NCBI GenBank assembly: GCA_002431865.1
Contig: DJEI01000071.1
Location: 20,496-58,071, forward strand
Direction: 5' to 3'
Source of the DNA: Lachnospiraceae bacterium UBA5902
Lineage (GTDB): Bacteria; Bacillota; Clostridia; Lachnospirales; Lachnospiraceae
DNA length: 37,576 bases
Shown here one piece after another: positions 23,740 through 33,752 of the stretch (its first letter is position 1; each line of letters opens with the position of its first letter). The notes below the pieces were generated by a model, which worked only from the letters and a program-made list of their open reading frames with translations, was not told where the DNA came from and searched no databases. A program made the translations under genes and the position numbers.

Positions 23740-24594
23740 ATGGTAGTACAGCACAATTTGCAGGCAGCAAACACAAACAGAATGTTGGGCGCTAACGTTA
23801 AGGCAGTATCTAAGTCAACTGAGAAGTTGTCTTCCGGATATCAGGTTAACAGAGCAGCTGATGACGCAGCAGGTCTTTCCATCAGTGAGAAGATGAGAAA
23901 TCAGATCAGAGGTATTAACCAGTCAGTTAAGAATGCTGAGGATGGCGTATCTCTTATCCAGACAGCAGAAGGAAATATGGGCGAGATCCACAGCATTCTT
24001 CAGCGTATGGGTGAGCTTGCTACAAAGGCAGCCAACGATGTAAATGCATCTGTAGATCGTAAGGCAATCCAGGATGAGATTGGCGAGCTTGCTAAGGAGA
24101 TTGATTCTATCTCTACAAAGGCTGCATTCAACGGCACAAAGCTTTTGAATGGTAACTTCTCTGGAAAACAGCTTCAGGTAGGTGCTAATTCTGGCGAGAA
24201 CATGGAAATCTCAATTGACGCGATGAGTGCTTCTGTCTTGTTTGGCGCTTCAGGTTCCACAGTTGCAGCGAATACATCAACAACTGGCGGTACTTTGAAC
24301 ATGTTCACACATGTAGCGGCTTCAGAAGCTATGACGCTTATCTCTTCAGCGATTAAGGTTGTATCTGCTGCAAGATCATTGCTTGGTGCTAAGCAGAACA
24401 GACTTGAGTACACAATCGATAACCTCGAGAACTACTCAGAGAACCTGACATCTGCTGAATCACAGATTCGTGATACTGATATGGCTACAGAGATGACCAA
24501 CTACACGAAGAATAATATTCTTCAGCAGGCTGCACAGTCTATGTTGGCTCAGGCAAATCAGTCTACACAGGGTGTACTTTCATTACTTCAGTAA
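23740..24594 (+). CDS. fliC: Flagellin
   Basis: A 284-aa filament subunit (hag/fliC). The D0/D1 N-terminal part (VVQHNLQAANTNRMLG ... RAADDAAGLSISEKMRNQIRG) and C-terminal part (SRDxD-like QIRDTDMATEMTNYTKNNILQQAAQSMLAQANQSTQGVLSLLQ) are complete. The central part (about 145-195) is very short, Ser/Thr-rich and without D2/D3 domains; it contains likely O-glycosylation sites. R89, L93 and E113 occupy, with equal spacing, the places of R90, L94 and E114 that contact TLR5 in Salmonella flagellin; the second arginine of QRVREL is Gly here. Codons end in T and C more than in neighbours, as in highly expressed genes. Driven by its own sigma-28 promoter and a long leader. Confidence 0.97.
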   Translation: MVVQHNLQAANTNRMLGANVKAVSKSTEKLSSGYQVNRAADDAAGLSISEKMRNQIRGINQSVKNAEDGVSLIQTAEGNMGEIHSILQRMGELATKAANDVNASVDRKAIQDEIGELAKEIDSISTKAAFNGTKLLNGNFSGKQLQVGANSGENMEISIDAMSASVLFGASGSTVAANTSTTGGTLNMFTHVAASEAMTLISSAIKVVSAARSLLGAKQNRLEYTIDNLENYSENLTSAESQIRDTDMATEMTNYTKNNILQQAAQSMLAQANQSTQGVLSLLQ

Positions 24595-24618
24595 TTTCAT
24601 ATTATTGAACAATTTATC

Positions 24619-24642
24619 GGCTGGCTCGCTTGCGAGTCAGCC
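24619..24642 (+). terminator. Hairpin after flagellin, partial terminator
   Basis: GGCTGGCTCGC (24619-24629) pairs with GCGAGTCAGCC (24632-24642), with one G-T wobble and a very tight loop. The tail ATATTTTG is only moderately T-rich. It probably ends most flagellin transcripts while letting some through to the modification genes. Confidence 0.7.
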
Positions 24643-24665
24643 ATATTTTGTATAAGGAGGTTTTT

Positions 24666-24938
24666 ATGGAACAGGAACTAATACAGGATACAAAAGAAAC
24701 ATTGCTTACGATTGCGGATATCTTATATCAGGGGCGTGTATCGGATGGAATTGCAGCAATGAACGCCGTGATTCCGAATCTCACGTTAATTGCAGATAGC
24801 ATAGAAGATGAGACTGTACAGCAGAAATTAGTTACAGATGCGCTTACGCCAATCCTTTCTGCGATGGAAGAGGAGGATGGAACCTTGATGGCGGATCTGA
24901 TCACATATGAATTAGTGGAATTGTTGGACAGCCTGTAA
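24666..24938 (+). CDS. Small acidic helical protein of unknown function
   Basis: A 90-aa protein I do not recognise. It is acidic, has no signal peptide or cysteines, and reads as three or four amphipathic helices (ELIQDTKETLLTIADILYQ, DGIAAMNAVIPNLTLIADSI, QQKLVTDALTPILSAMEEED, LMADLITYELVELLDSL). The ATG at 24666 is set by AAGGAGG; an upstream TTG in frame at 24630 lies inside the terminator hairpin. It sits between flagellin and the Maf gene with a 16-base gap to the latter, so it belongs to the modification operon. Possible roles are a chaperone or adaptor for flagellin or Maf; this is inference from position. Confidence 0.75.
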   Translation: MEQELIQDTKETLLTIADILYQGRVSDGIAAMNAVIPNLTLIADSIEDETVQQKLVTDALTPILSAMEEEDGTLMADLITYELVELLDSL

Positions 24939-24954
24939 AACATTGTGAGGAAAT

Positions 24955-26808
24955 ATGAGCATAGTATACGAAAACAATTTAAAAGCCTTAAAAGAAAAAA
25001 ACGAAGCTTTATGGAATGCATTTGTTACATATGAAAATAACCATTCAGGATGTCGGGCCTTTGTAGATACGGCAAAAAATGGAGAGAGAATCGTTGGCTA
25101 TCATGCAGAGGATAAGGATTATTACTTGAATTCTACCTATAATCCGCAGAGAGAAGCAGAAAAACGGATGAATGAATATTTCACTATGCCTGAGAATTCA
25201 TTTGTAAGCGTGTGTGGCTTGGCAAACGGGGAATTTGCGCGTGTCTTTTTGCAGAACAATCATGATGCGGCAATTTATGTATACGAGCCGTGTGTAGATG
25301 TATTTTCGGCAGTGATGCACGAGATAGATATTACAGATCTGCTTTCGAATCGTTTGTTCTTCTTAGCTGTGGAGTCCTTAAATGAGGATGATTTTGGACA
25401 GTTTTTATTTATATATATTAGTCAGATGAACGAATATGTCAACCGATATATGGCTCTTTCAATCTATCAAAGATTATTTGAAGATGGCTGTAATCGATAC
25501 AGCCAGGAAATCCAGAACAAATATGAATGTTACCGGATCCAGATTAATACCTGGATGAAGACAGGGAAGATGATAGGACTGGCAGGCGTCCGAAATATGC
25601 GGTTCCTTCCCGGCTGTCGAAGCGGTGCGGAGTATCAGGGTATTTTTCCAAAAGAACTACCGGCAATTGTGGTTGCCGCAGGTCCATCTCTAAAGAAAAA
25701 TGTAGAACTCTTGAAAAAAGCAAAGGGAAGAGCCGTTATATTTGTTGTGGATTCAGCGATAAATACGGTGATGCAGCATGGGATTAAACCGGATTTTGTA
25801 ATTACGGTAGATACGAACAAAGAATTGAAGAATTTTACGGCAGAAGGACTTTCGGATGTGTTTTTTCTCGCAGATGCAACCGCAAATACAAAAGCGTTGG
25901 AGATGGTAAATCCTAAGAATCTTGTATTTTATTCCGGTGATTCGGGAACGTGGATGCGGATGTTTGCCGAACAGGGATCCGGAATAGAAGAGGTATTTGC
26001 CGGCGGCTCGGTGGCACTCGATGCGATGGCGGTTGCAATCAATTGGGGATTTAAGCGGATAATCATGATTGGACAGGATCTGGCAATGACGGGGAATCGT
26101 CAGTATGCAGATGGTGGAGAATTAGATGTGCAATCTAAGTTTAACGGAGTGACATTATATGTAAAAGACATCTATGGAAACGATGTACTTACGAAAAAAG
26201 ACTATTATACCTTTATTCAGGAGATAGAGGAATTAGCATACAAAAATACAGATATAGATTTTATAGATGCAACAGAGGGCGGTGCATTCAAGAAACACAC
26301 GCGGATTATGACGTTGCAGGAGGCAATTGACCAATATTGCACGCAGGAATTTCCGGTGGAGGAGATAATTACTTCGGTTCCCCGTTTGTTTGCGGAGAAT
26401 GGAAAGCAGTTTGTTGTGGATAATCTGGGGCATATGGAAAAAGATATCATAGAGCTGGCAGAACAAATGAGAAATGTTGCACAAGAATGCAATCTAGCCG
26501 CATATATGCTGGAGCATAAACAATATGATAAGCAGAAATTAAAGGAAATTAATGAACATATACGAAATATAGATGAACAGTATTATGATTGTGAAGAATA
26601 TACGCTGTTAAAAAAAGTAGCTGCAAAGGTGAATTATGATTATGAAAGCGGCGTGTATCAGGCTGTTGACGGCGATATTGATGAATCAGTTCGACTATAC
26701 CAAAACAGTGAAACGATGTATGTAGGAATTGCGGATTGCATGGCAGAAGTACTGGAAGAGATTCGTGCATGTAAGCAAGTATTGGAATCACAGGAATCTA
26801 AAATGTGA
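24955..26808 (+). CDS. maf: Maf/DUF115 motility-associated glycosyltransferase
   Basis: A 617-aa protein of the motility accessory factor family, which transfers sugars onto Ser/Thr of flagellin in the cytoplasm before export. The DUF115/MptE-like core runs from about 215 to 430: PAIVVAAGPSLKKN from residue 236, then IKPDFVITVDTNKE, AGGSVALDAMAVAINWGFKRIIMIGQDLA. Regions before and after it are helical, typical of the family. Maf enzymes normally use nonulosonic acids (pseudaminic or legionaminic), but no genes for these lie in the window, so the donor may differ or be made elsewhere. First large gene of a tight operon: gaps of 16, 11 and 9 bases to its neighbours. AT-richer than the flagellar block. 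Confidence 0.88.
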   Translation: MSIVYENNLKALKEKNEALWNAFVTYENNHSGCRAFVDTAKNGERIVGYHAEDKDYYLNSTYNPQREAEKRMNEYFTMPENSFVSVCGLANGEFARVFLQNNHDAAIYVYEPCVDVFSAVMHEIDITDLLSNRLFFLAVESLNEDDFGQFLFIYISQMNEYVNRYMALSIYQRLFEDGCNRYSQEIQNKYECYRIQINTWMKTGKMIGLAGVRNMRFLPGCRSGAEYQGIFPKELPAIVVAAGPSLKKNVELLKKAKGRAVIFVVDSAINTVMQHGIKPDFVITVDTNKELKNFTAEGLSDVFFLADATANTKALEMVNPKNLVFYSGDSGTWMRMFAEQGSGIEEVFAGGSVALDAMAVAINWGFKRIIMIGQDLAMTGNRQYADGGELDVQSKFNGVTLYVKDIYGNDVLTKKDYYTFIQEIEELAYKNTDIDFIDATEGGAFKKHTRIMTLQEAIDQYCTQEFPVEEIITSVPRLFAENGKQFVVDNLGHMEKDIIELAEQMRNVAQECNLAAYMLEHKQYDKQKLKEINEHIRNIDEQYYDCEEYTLLKKVAAKVNYDYESGVYQAVDGDIDESVRLYQNSETMYVGIADCMAEVLEEIRACKQVLESQESKM

Positions 26809-26819
26809 GGGGTGAAAAC

Positions 26820-28373
26820 ATGGATATATATTCATGGAGGGACTATATTATTGATGAATTGCGGAATGGGAGGATTAATCCGGAAGATAATCAAAAATTA
26901 ATCAATATGGTGCAATTGGAGGAGGATTTTGTAAGACGGGAGATTGCAGATTCCATATTGAAAGAGGAGTCAAATAATATATATTGCAATATCTGGTTAT
27001 ATTCATTTGCAATGTCCGTGTATCCTCAGCCGATGACACTTAAAAACATGATTATGCTTGTAAAATATTCATTTGAATTAGATTATAAGCAGAAGTATTT
27101 TCTTTTTCAGCAGATTAATTCTATGATTTTTAAATACAAGAACTGTAATACAGACGATATTACAAGATTGGCATGGGAATTGTTGGAGGACATATTAAAA
27201 AGCTGTAAAGATAGTCTGAAAATAGATTTGAAGAGAATCCCTGCGTCCGAGAGAAATCAGAGTATATCAATTGTGTTAGTTGAACAATATTTAACAGAGG
27301 AACACGGACCAACTAAAACAGCGTTAGACCGAAGCTATATATTGAAAACAATGTTTGGACAGGAAGTTATGATAATTAACACTGCAGAGATGTTGACTCC
27401 CGCAAATTATGTTTATGTTGAAGGAATGGATATTGCGAATTATATACAGCAATATACGAATAGAGAAACGGTAGTATGGAAGGGCGAGACATTTCGCTAT
27501 TATCAATGTCCACAGACGATGCCGAGTGATGATGGAATATTAGAACTGGTGTCTTTTGTTCAGACAATTAAACCGGCATCAATCGTCCTAGTGGGAGGAA
27601 CGAGCCTGGTGGCAGGTGTCTTAAATGAATTGGTTCCGGTTATTACCGTAGGAACATTGTTATCCAGATTAGCTATGACACTGGCTGATTATCAGATTGT
27701 TAGTCGGAACATGTTAGAGGATGCTACGAATTTTATGGAATATATGGGGAAAAGCACGGAACATATAATTCCCGGAAGATTTACATATGCGTTGAAACCG
27801 CAGGAGACGCATATAACAAGAGGAACGATGGGAATTGATGAGGATGCATTTGCAATTGCAGTTGTTGGCGGAAGATTGACGGATGAATTAACGGACGAGA
27901 TGTTGACAATGTTTGAACATTGCGTTACAGAACTGCCGGAGGAACGGAAAATTGTTATAGGAGTGATAGGTTCGTGTATGGATTTGGATGAGAAATTACA
28001 AAGGCATAAGAGGCTTTTAGGTAAAGTAATATATACAGGATTTGTGCAAGATATTTTGGCTGTGATAGAACACTTTAATTTGTATGTCAATCCAATCCGA
28101 AGAGGTGGAGGTACCTCTGTCATTGAAGCGATGTATAAAAAAATACCGCCGGTTACTGTCAATTATGGAGATGTTGCAGAAATCGTGGGAGATCAATTTT
28201 GCTGTCGGGATTATGATGAAATGGCATCCATAATCAAAGAATATATTACAAATAAGAAATTTTATGACGCACAGGTAAAATTAGCAGGTGAACTAGCAGA
28301 CGAGTATCTGGATTCTTCCGGGGAATTTGCCAGAATTATGAAAGAATACTACAAACTACAGGGAATGGAATGA
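26820..28373 (+). CDS. GT-B glycosyltransferase
   Basis: A 517-aa protein. The first ~140 residues are helical and may bind protein. The rest looks like a GT-B glycosyltransferase, with the C-terminal nucleotide-sugar half clear (FAIAVVGGRLTDEL, GKVIYTGFVQDILAVIEHFNLYVNP, then NPIRRGGGTSVIEAM from residue 424 and VNYGDVAEIV). The R-GGG-S/T-x-x-EA motif is that of GT4-type transferases. No membrane segment, so a cytoplasmic enzyme. ATG at 26820 follows GAGGGG; a GTG at 26805 overlaps the maf stop and is less likely. Placed 11 bases after maf; it probably extends the sugar added by Maf. Confidence 0.82.
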   Translation: MDIYSWRDYIIDELRNGRINPEDNQKLINMVQLEEDFVRREIADSILKEESNNIYCNIWLYSFAMSVYPQPMTLKNMIMLVKYSFELDYKQKYFLFQQINSMIFKYKNCNTDDITRLAWELLEDILKSCKDSLKIDLKRIPASERNQSISIVLVEQYLTEEHGPTKTALDRSYILKTMFGQEVMIINTAEMLTPANYVYVEGMDIANYIQQYTNRETVVWKGETFRYYQCPQTMPSDDGILELVSFVQTIKPASIVLVGGTSLVAGVLNELVPVITVGTLLSRLAMTLADYQIVSRNMLEDATNFMEYMGKSTEHIIPGRFTYALKPQETHITRGTMGIDEDAFAIAVVGGRLTDELTDEMLTMFEHCVTELPEERKIVIGVIGSCMDLDEKLQRHKRLLGKVIYTGFVQDILAVIEHFNLYVNPIRRGGGTSVIEAMYKKIPPVTVNYGDVAEIVGDQFCCRDYDEMASIIKEYITNKKFYDAQVKLAGELADEYLDSSGEFARIMKEYYKLQGME

Positions 28374-28382
28374 GGTAAATAG

Positions 28383-31300
28383 ATGGACTTTCCACATGAG
28401 TATTTTGATGATGAAGTAAGAGAAGATTTTTATGTGTCAGGATTGATGAAGCGTTTGTGGGCGGCAAATCTTGAAGTTATTTCGGATGTTGCAAAAGTGT
28501 GCGATAAATATAATATTCGGTGGTTTGCAGACTATGGAACATTGCTTGGTGCTGTTCGTCATGGTGGATGTATTCCGTGGGATGATGATTTTGATATCTG
28601 CATGTTGAGAGGCGATTACATGAGGTTTCTGGAAGTGGCAGAAAAGGAACTGCCACAGAATTATTCGGTGTTAAATTGCCACAATGAATATGAGGACTTG
28701 CTTACACGGGTTATCAATACCCGACATCCAACTTTTGAAGAAGATATTTTACAAAGATATCATCAATGTTATCTGGGGGCAGGTATTGACATTTTTCCGC
28801 TTGATTATATGGCGCCAACAAAGAAAGAACAGGAGGCACATAAGACATTACTTCGAGCAATCTTAAGCTTTGAGCCGATATTGTCAGATGAGAATCTGGA
28901 TCAGGCAATGCTGGATCAGGTGTTATCAGAGCTGGAACAATTATGTGGCGTCAAGTTTGACCGGCAAGGGAAGCTTATTAAGCAGATGTATGAAGCAGCA
29001 GAGGGTGTATGTGCACTATATGGACCAAACAAGGCGGATACTGTTATGCTTGCTCCAATCTGGGCGAAATACGGGGTAAAAACATATCCATTGTCTTGTT
29101 TTCAGCATGCGATCAAAGTGAGATTTGAGAATATTAATATCTGGATATCCGCAGAATATGACAAGATGTTACAAAGTGAATATGGCGATTATATGCGGAT
29201 TATTAAGGGTGGAGCATCCCATGCCTATCCTTGCTTTGAGGAACAGGAAGCGTATGTGCGGGAGCATCTGCCGAAATATCCGTTTGAATATAGGTTTGAA
29301 AAAAAGGATATAGAACCGGAGGAACGTCTGACCAATAGTCTTGCACAGGAACGTGTACGGGGGATTTTAAATTGTGATAATTGTGTGCAAGTCCAGATAC
29401 AGCGGGAAGTTTTGATTCTGCCATATCGTGCTTCCTCGTGGAAGAATATCGAAGCAGTGTGGAGACAGGAATGCGCGGATAAAACCTGTCATGTAACAGT
29501 GATCTTACCACCATATTATGAGAAGACAGCGCTGGGTGGATTTGGCAAGATGCATGATGAAAGTGGGTTACTGCCCGATTATGTAGAGGTAACACCATAC
29601 GATGCATATGATTTTGAACATATGCTGCCAGATGTGATTTACACACAGAATCCATATGATGAATGTAATTATACGACAAGCGTGCATCCGTTTTTCTATG
29701 TGAGAAATCTGAAGAAATACACGGACAAGCTTGTCTATATTCCGTGGTTTACAATGCAGGATGTAAATGTAGATAATGGAAAAGTTAACCAGACAATGAA
29801 ATATTTCTGTACAGTTCCGGGCGTTGTGCTGGCGGATGAAGTGTGGCTGCCATCCCAATCTGTAAAGGATGCATATGTCAGAAAATTGACAACGTTTGCA
29901 GGCGAAGATACAAAACGTATATGGGAAGATAAAATCCATGTTCATGAGGTTCCTGTATGCAGTTCGGATTATTCAAACATATTTGAAAAATTGCCGATTA
30001 CGTGGAAGCAGATCATACAGCCGGGAAATTCAATACGAATGCAGATCATATTATATGATATATCTGCTGCATCTTTTATACAGGGAAGAGCGCTTGCTCT
30101 GCAGAAATTAAAAGAAACATTAGAGTTCTTTGAAGGAAAACGAGAAGCTATCGCGTTGATCTGGCGTCGTAATACCGTGACAGAAGATGTATTGGCAGCA
30201 TTGGAACCAGAAATGTACGAGCAGTATAAAGAAATCGTGGAGGAGTATAAAAAGGCTGCGTGGGGGATTTTTGACGAAAATCTTTCTTATCAGCAGGAAG
30301 CGGAGCTTGCAGATGCTTACTATGGAGATGCCGGGTATGTGGCACGCTATTTTGAGACACTTGGAAAGCCGGTACTGTTGCAAAAAATTGGAATTTCCCG
30401 AAATGTAGATGGGCAGCCGTTAGTTCAGCTGTTAAAAAACAAAGACGGAAACTATCCGTTTCATATACGGGCGTATGCAATTGTGGATGATATCATGTAT
30501 TTTATTCCTGACGAGATGAATCTGCTTTGCACGATGCGACTTGCGGATGGAGAAGTTTCAATCTTGAGTAGTATACCGGAGGAGAAAATCAACCAGACTG
30601 GGCTTTCGTTGAAACTGGAATATCAGGCAGGCAAGTTGATTGTGATTCCATATATGGTGAAGGCGTTATGGATCTATGATATTCGGTCTGAAACATGGCA
30701 GAAGGTCACAATTCGAAATGAAGAGCAGGCAGGCAAGTTTGTTTCATCGGTTTTATTTAACGATAAATTATATTTATTTCCAGCTTTTTATAAGTATATA
30801 GTATGCGTGGATTTGATGACATATAGTGTCACATATCTGGAGCAGATCTATGTGGAGTTTTCTGCATTATCTTCGGAAGAGGATTGTTTCTTTGATTATA
30901 ATTTTACGAGATGTGGAGATGTGTTGTATATAGCGGAACAGAGAACGAATCTTGTGCTGCAGTTCAATCTTGCGACAGAAGAATATACATGGCTTCAAAT
31001 CGGAAATCCAAATCAGAAATGGCTGGCAAATGCGTGGGATGGAACCTATTTTTATTTTGTTCCAATGACGCAAGGACGTTTATTGCGCTGGAATGGACAG
31101 GATGAATACGTGGAGTATGATCTTCCGGATGATTGTAGATATGACCGGTATGGACCAGTAAATGCAAATATTATAGATGGAAAACTTGTGCTGCAGGGAT
31201 ATAACTGCGATACGATTCTATATGATTTGAAAGATATGTCCTGTCATACGGAACCAGTGCGTTATAATTACGCCTATAAAATCCGGGAGGATTTTTATAC

Positions 31301-33710
31301 AGGCCATGATATGGCTACGGATAGATTTGTTATACAGGATGGATCTAATCGCTTGGAATATACCTGTATACTTGATTCAGGTATGCTTCAAAAGTATCTG
31401 AGGGAAGCAAGAGTAACAGGAAAAGCAGGTCTTTCAAAGGAAGCGATGAAAGAAGATGATGTGGTTGGAATTCAGTATCTTACGGATTGCCTTTGTAATG
31501 CACATGGAGTAAATGAAGAGGAAACGAAGAAAAAAACGATCGTATTTCTTCCGTACAAGGCGAGTATGTGGGACAGTCTGGAAAGCATCTGGCAGGCGGC
31601 GAAGGAAGATACCTGCTGTGAATGTTATGTTGTGCCGATTCCGTATTATGACAAGGACTCGCACGGAAGACTCACAGCCTATCATTATGAAGGCACACAG
31701 TTCCCGGAGTATGTACCGATTACAGATTATCGAGACTTTGATCTGGAGAGTCGAACTGCGGATATCATCTACATCCACAATCCGTATGATGATGGGAATC
31801 ATGTAACGAGTATCGATCCGGACTATTATTCTGCCAAATTAAAGGAACATACTGACAAGCTGGTATATGTGCCGTATTATGCAACCTCTGGCGGGATGAG
31901 CGAGGCACAGTCACTGTGCAAGGCATATCTGTCCGCGGATTACATTATCGTGCAGGCAGAGGGACATAAGGATTATTTTGATGCATGTATCCCAAGGGAG
32001 AAGCTTCTGGCACTTGGTTCGCCGAAGTTTGACCGGGTTGTGAAGTTGTGTGAGAATCCACCGGAAGTGTCCGAAGACTGGAAGAATAAGATGAGAGGGA
32101 AAACAGTATATTTCTTCAATACCAGTCTTGGAGGTATGCTGGCAGATACGGATGCATTTCTGAAGAAATTACGTTATGTATTCGATTGTTTTACAGGAAA
32201 AGAGGATGCCTGCCTGTTATGGCGTCCACATCCGCTTTTGGACGAGACATTTACGACTGCGAGAAGTCAGTACAAAGAGGAATATGAGCAGTTAAAGCAG
32301 GATTTTCTGACAGCGGAGCAGGGAATCTATGATACGACACCGGATATAGAGAAGACGATTGAGGTCAGTGATTGTTATATTGGAGATTCGGGAACTTCTG
32401 TAACTGCACTCTTTGGAATTGCAGGGAAACCGGTTTATCTGCTAAACAATTATATTCATAGAGATCCGACGGACAAGGACTGGATCAAAGAGATGATAAC
32501 ACCATATTACCCACAGGGAGAGGATGCATGGAAGGTTGCACCGGGTAACCAGTTATATCATTTGGTGGATGGTGTCTATCGATTCTATTGTAACCTTTCG
32601 GAATACACATCGGGTGGTTATTACCGGATGGCAGTCGAACATGGAAAGTATGTGTATGTATTCCCGGCAAACGCACAGGAAATTCTGGTAATCAATGAGG
32701 AACGTGATATAACAAGGATTGCGCTTGCGTACACAACAAGTCAGCCTGGGGCGTTTTCAAATGTGTGGTTTGTGGGGAAATATGCATTTCTGATTCCCTA
32801 TAAATATCAGTATATTGTACGGTTTGATATGGATACACAGGCAATTGACTATGTCGATGGCTGTCAGGAATTTCTTGTGTCGAACCATGCAGGGGCAGAT
32901 CGGATCGGTGGCAACGGAATCTGGAACGGATATCTGATGTTGGCAAATCCGGTTGATAACCGGATTGTTGCAATCGACAGTGAGACATTGGAATTGCAGG
33001 TTTTATCGGTCGATGCGAGATATTACAGGGGTGCCTGTGCGTTGCAGGCGGATGGAGAAACGATATGGTTGTTCTCATCGACGGGAACAAATGCTGTGCA
33101 GTGGAATCCGATGACAGGAGAGGCTATTACTTATAATTGCCGTGTGCCTGGATTTACATGCAATCAGTATCCGACAGGCAAGGCGTGCATGGAACGCGCG
33201 TTTGGAAGCATGGCGCGCTCTGGAAGTGAGGTAATACTGGCTCCGACATGGGGAAACCAATTTGTCTGCATTCATACAGAGACAGGGGACGTTTCTTCGT
33301 TTGAGACAGAAATCAACCTCTCGTTTGGAACCGATAGAAGTTATTGCGTTTCTGGTGGAAATGGAGGATTTGTGCGAAAGCTTGACGAAACACATGCATT
33401 ATTCTATCATGAACCTATCAGAAAACTGTATCGTATGAATCTTCTGGATGGCAGTGTAGAAGAAAGTGCTATCGTGTTTGATCAATCCGATGTTTTGACG
33501 CATGCGCCGGGTTATGCCAAGTTATCCAAATGGGTGCGGTATGGCTGTGAGGAACGTGCGATTTGCAGTTTGCCGCAGATGTTGAAGGATAAAGGCGTAG
33601 GAGATTCTTTTGACCGGCAGGCTTGTCTGGAAGCATATGGTGAGATTGCGATGTATGCGGATGGCAGCAGTGGTAAGGCGATACATAAAGCCATGATGCA
33701 GGGACTATAA
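28383..33710 (+). CDS. LicD plus two CDP-glycerol-transferase/beta-propeller units (1775 aa)
   Basis: A very large cytoplasmic protein with five parts. (1) A LicD domain, about 20-310, with DYGTLLGAVRHGG at 50-62 and PWDDDFDI at 65-72, the metal-binding signature of phosphocholine/phospho-polyol transferases. (2) A CDP-glycerol glycerophosphotransferase-like (TagF-type) domain, 341-670. (3) A beta-propeller-like repeat region, about 690-1000. (4) A second TagF-like domain, about 1050-1360. (5) A second propeller-like region, about 1385-1735. Units 2-3 and 4-5 are clearly duplicated (LPYRASSW/LPYKASMW, NPYDECN/NPYDDGN, TDKLVYIP/TDKLVYVP). Copy 2 has the catalytic-type motifs GSPKFD (1212-1217) and WRPHP (1280-1284); in copy 1 the latter is WRRNT (594-598) and the former is lost, so copy 1 is probably inactive. 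Likely role: transfer of phosphoglycerol or a similar group to the flagellin glycan. Confidence 0.82.
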   Translation: MDFPHEYFDDEVREDFYVSGLMKRLWAANLEVISDVAKVCDKYNIRWFADYGTLLGAVRHGGCIPWDDDFDICMLRGDYMRFLEVAEKELPQNYSVLNCHNEYEDLLTRVINTRHPTFEEDILQRYHQCYLGAGIDIFPLDYMAPTKKEQEAHKTLLRAILSFEPILSDENLDQAMLDQVLSELEQLCGVKFDRQGKLIKQMYEAAEGVCALYGPNKADTVMLAPIWAKYGVKTYPLSCFQHAIKVRFENINIWISAEYDKMLQSEYGDYMRIIKGGASHAYPCFEEQEAYVREHLPKYPFEYRFEKKDIEPEERLTNSLAQERVRGILNCDNCVQVQIQREVLILPYRASSWKNIEAVWRQECADKTCHVTVILPPYYEKTALGGFGKMHDESGLLPDYVEVTPYDAYDFEHMLPDVIYTQNPYDECNYTTSVHPFFYVRNLKKYTDKLVYIPWFTMQDVNVDNGKVNQTMKYFCTVPGVVLADEVWLPSQSVKDAYVRKLTTFAGEDTKRIWEDKIHVHEVPVCSSDYSNIFEKLPITWKQIIQPGNSIRMQIILYDISAASFIQGRALALQKLKETLEFFEGKREAIALIWRRNTVTEDVLAALEPEMYEQYKEIVEEYKKAAWGIFDENLSYQQEAELADAYYGDAGYVARYFETLGKPVLLQKIGISRNVDGQPLVQLLKNKDGNYPFHIRAYAIVDDIMYFIPDEMNLLCTMRLADGEVSILSSIPEEKINQTGLSLKLEYQAGKLIVIPYMVKALWIYDIRSETWQKVTIRNEEQAGKFVSSVLFNDKLYLFPAFYKYIVCVDLMTYSVTYLEQIYVEFSALSSEEDCFFDYNFTRCGDVLYIAEQRTNLVLQFNLATEEYTWLQIGNPNQKWLANAWDGTYFYFVPMTQGRLLRWNGQDEYVEYDLPDDCRYDRYGPVNANIIDGKLVLQGYNCDTILYDLKDMSCHTEPVRYNYAYKIREDFYTGHDMATDRFVIQDGSNRLEYTCILDSGMLQKYLREARVTGKAGLSKEAMKEDDVVGIQYLTDCLCNAHGVNEEETKKKTIVFLPYKASMWDSLESIWQAAKEDTCCECYVVPIPYYDKDSHGRLTAYHYEGTQFPEYVPITDYRDFDLESRTADIIYIHNPYDDGNHVTSIDPDYYSAKLKEHTDKLVYVPYYATSGGMSEAQSLCKAYLSADYIIVQAEGHKDYFDACIPREKLLALGSPKFDRVVKLCENPPEVSEDWKNKMRGKTVYFFNTSLGGMLADTDAFLKKLRYVFDCFTGKEDACLLWRPHPLLDETFTTARSQYKEEYEQLKQDFLTAEQGIYDTTPDIEKTIEVSDCYIGDSGTSVTALFGIAGKPVYLLNNYIHRDPTDKDWIKEMITPYYPQGEDAWKVAPGNQLYHLVDGVYRFYCNLSEYTSGGYYRMAVEHGKYVYVFPANAQEILVINEERDITRIALAYTTSQPGAFSNVWFVGKYAFLIPYKYQYIVRFDMDTQAIDYVDGCQEFLVSNHAGADRIGGNGIWNGYLMLANPVDNRIVAIDSETLELQVLSVDARYYRGACALQADGETIWLFSSTGTNAVQWNPMTGEAITYNCRVPGFTCNQYPTGKACMERAFGSMARSGSEVILAPTWGNQFVCIHTETGDVSSFETEINLSFGTDRSYCVSGGNGGFVRKLDETHALFYHEPIRKLYRMNLLDGSVEESAIVFDQSDVLTHAPGYAKLSKWVRYGCEERAICSLPQMLKDKGVGDSFDRQACLEAYGEIAMYADGSSGKAIHKAMMQGL

Positions 33711-33752
33711 GAGAAGATAGATGCACGGTATATGTGTAAAAGGAGAAGGCAT

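Noticed and set aside
24955..26808. 6-hydroxymethylpterin pyrophosphokinase as the true function of the DUF115 gene
   Set aside because: That activity belongs to archaeal homologues; here size, flanking domains and the place after flagellin fit the Maf group.
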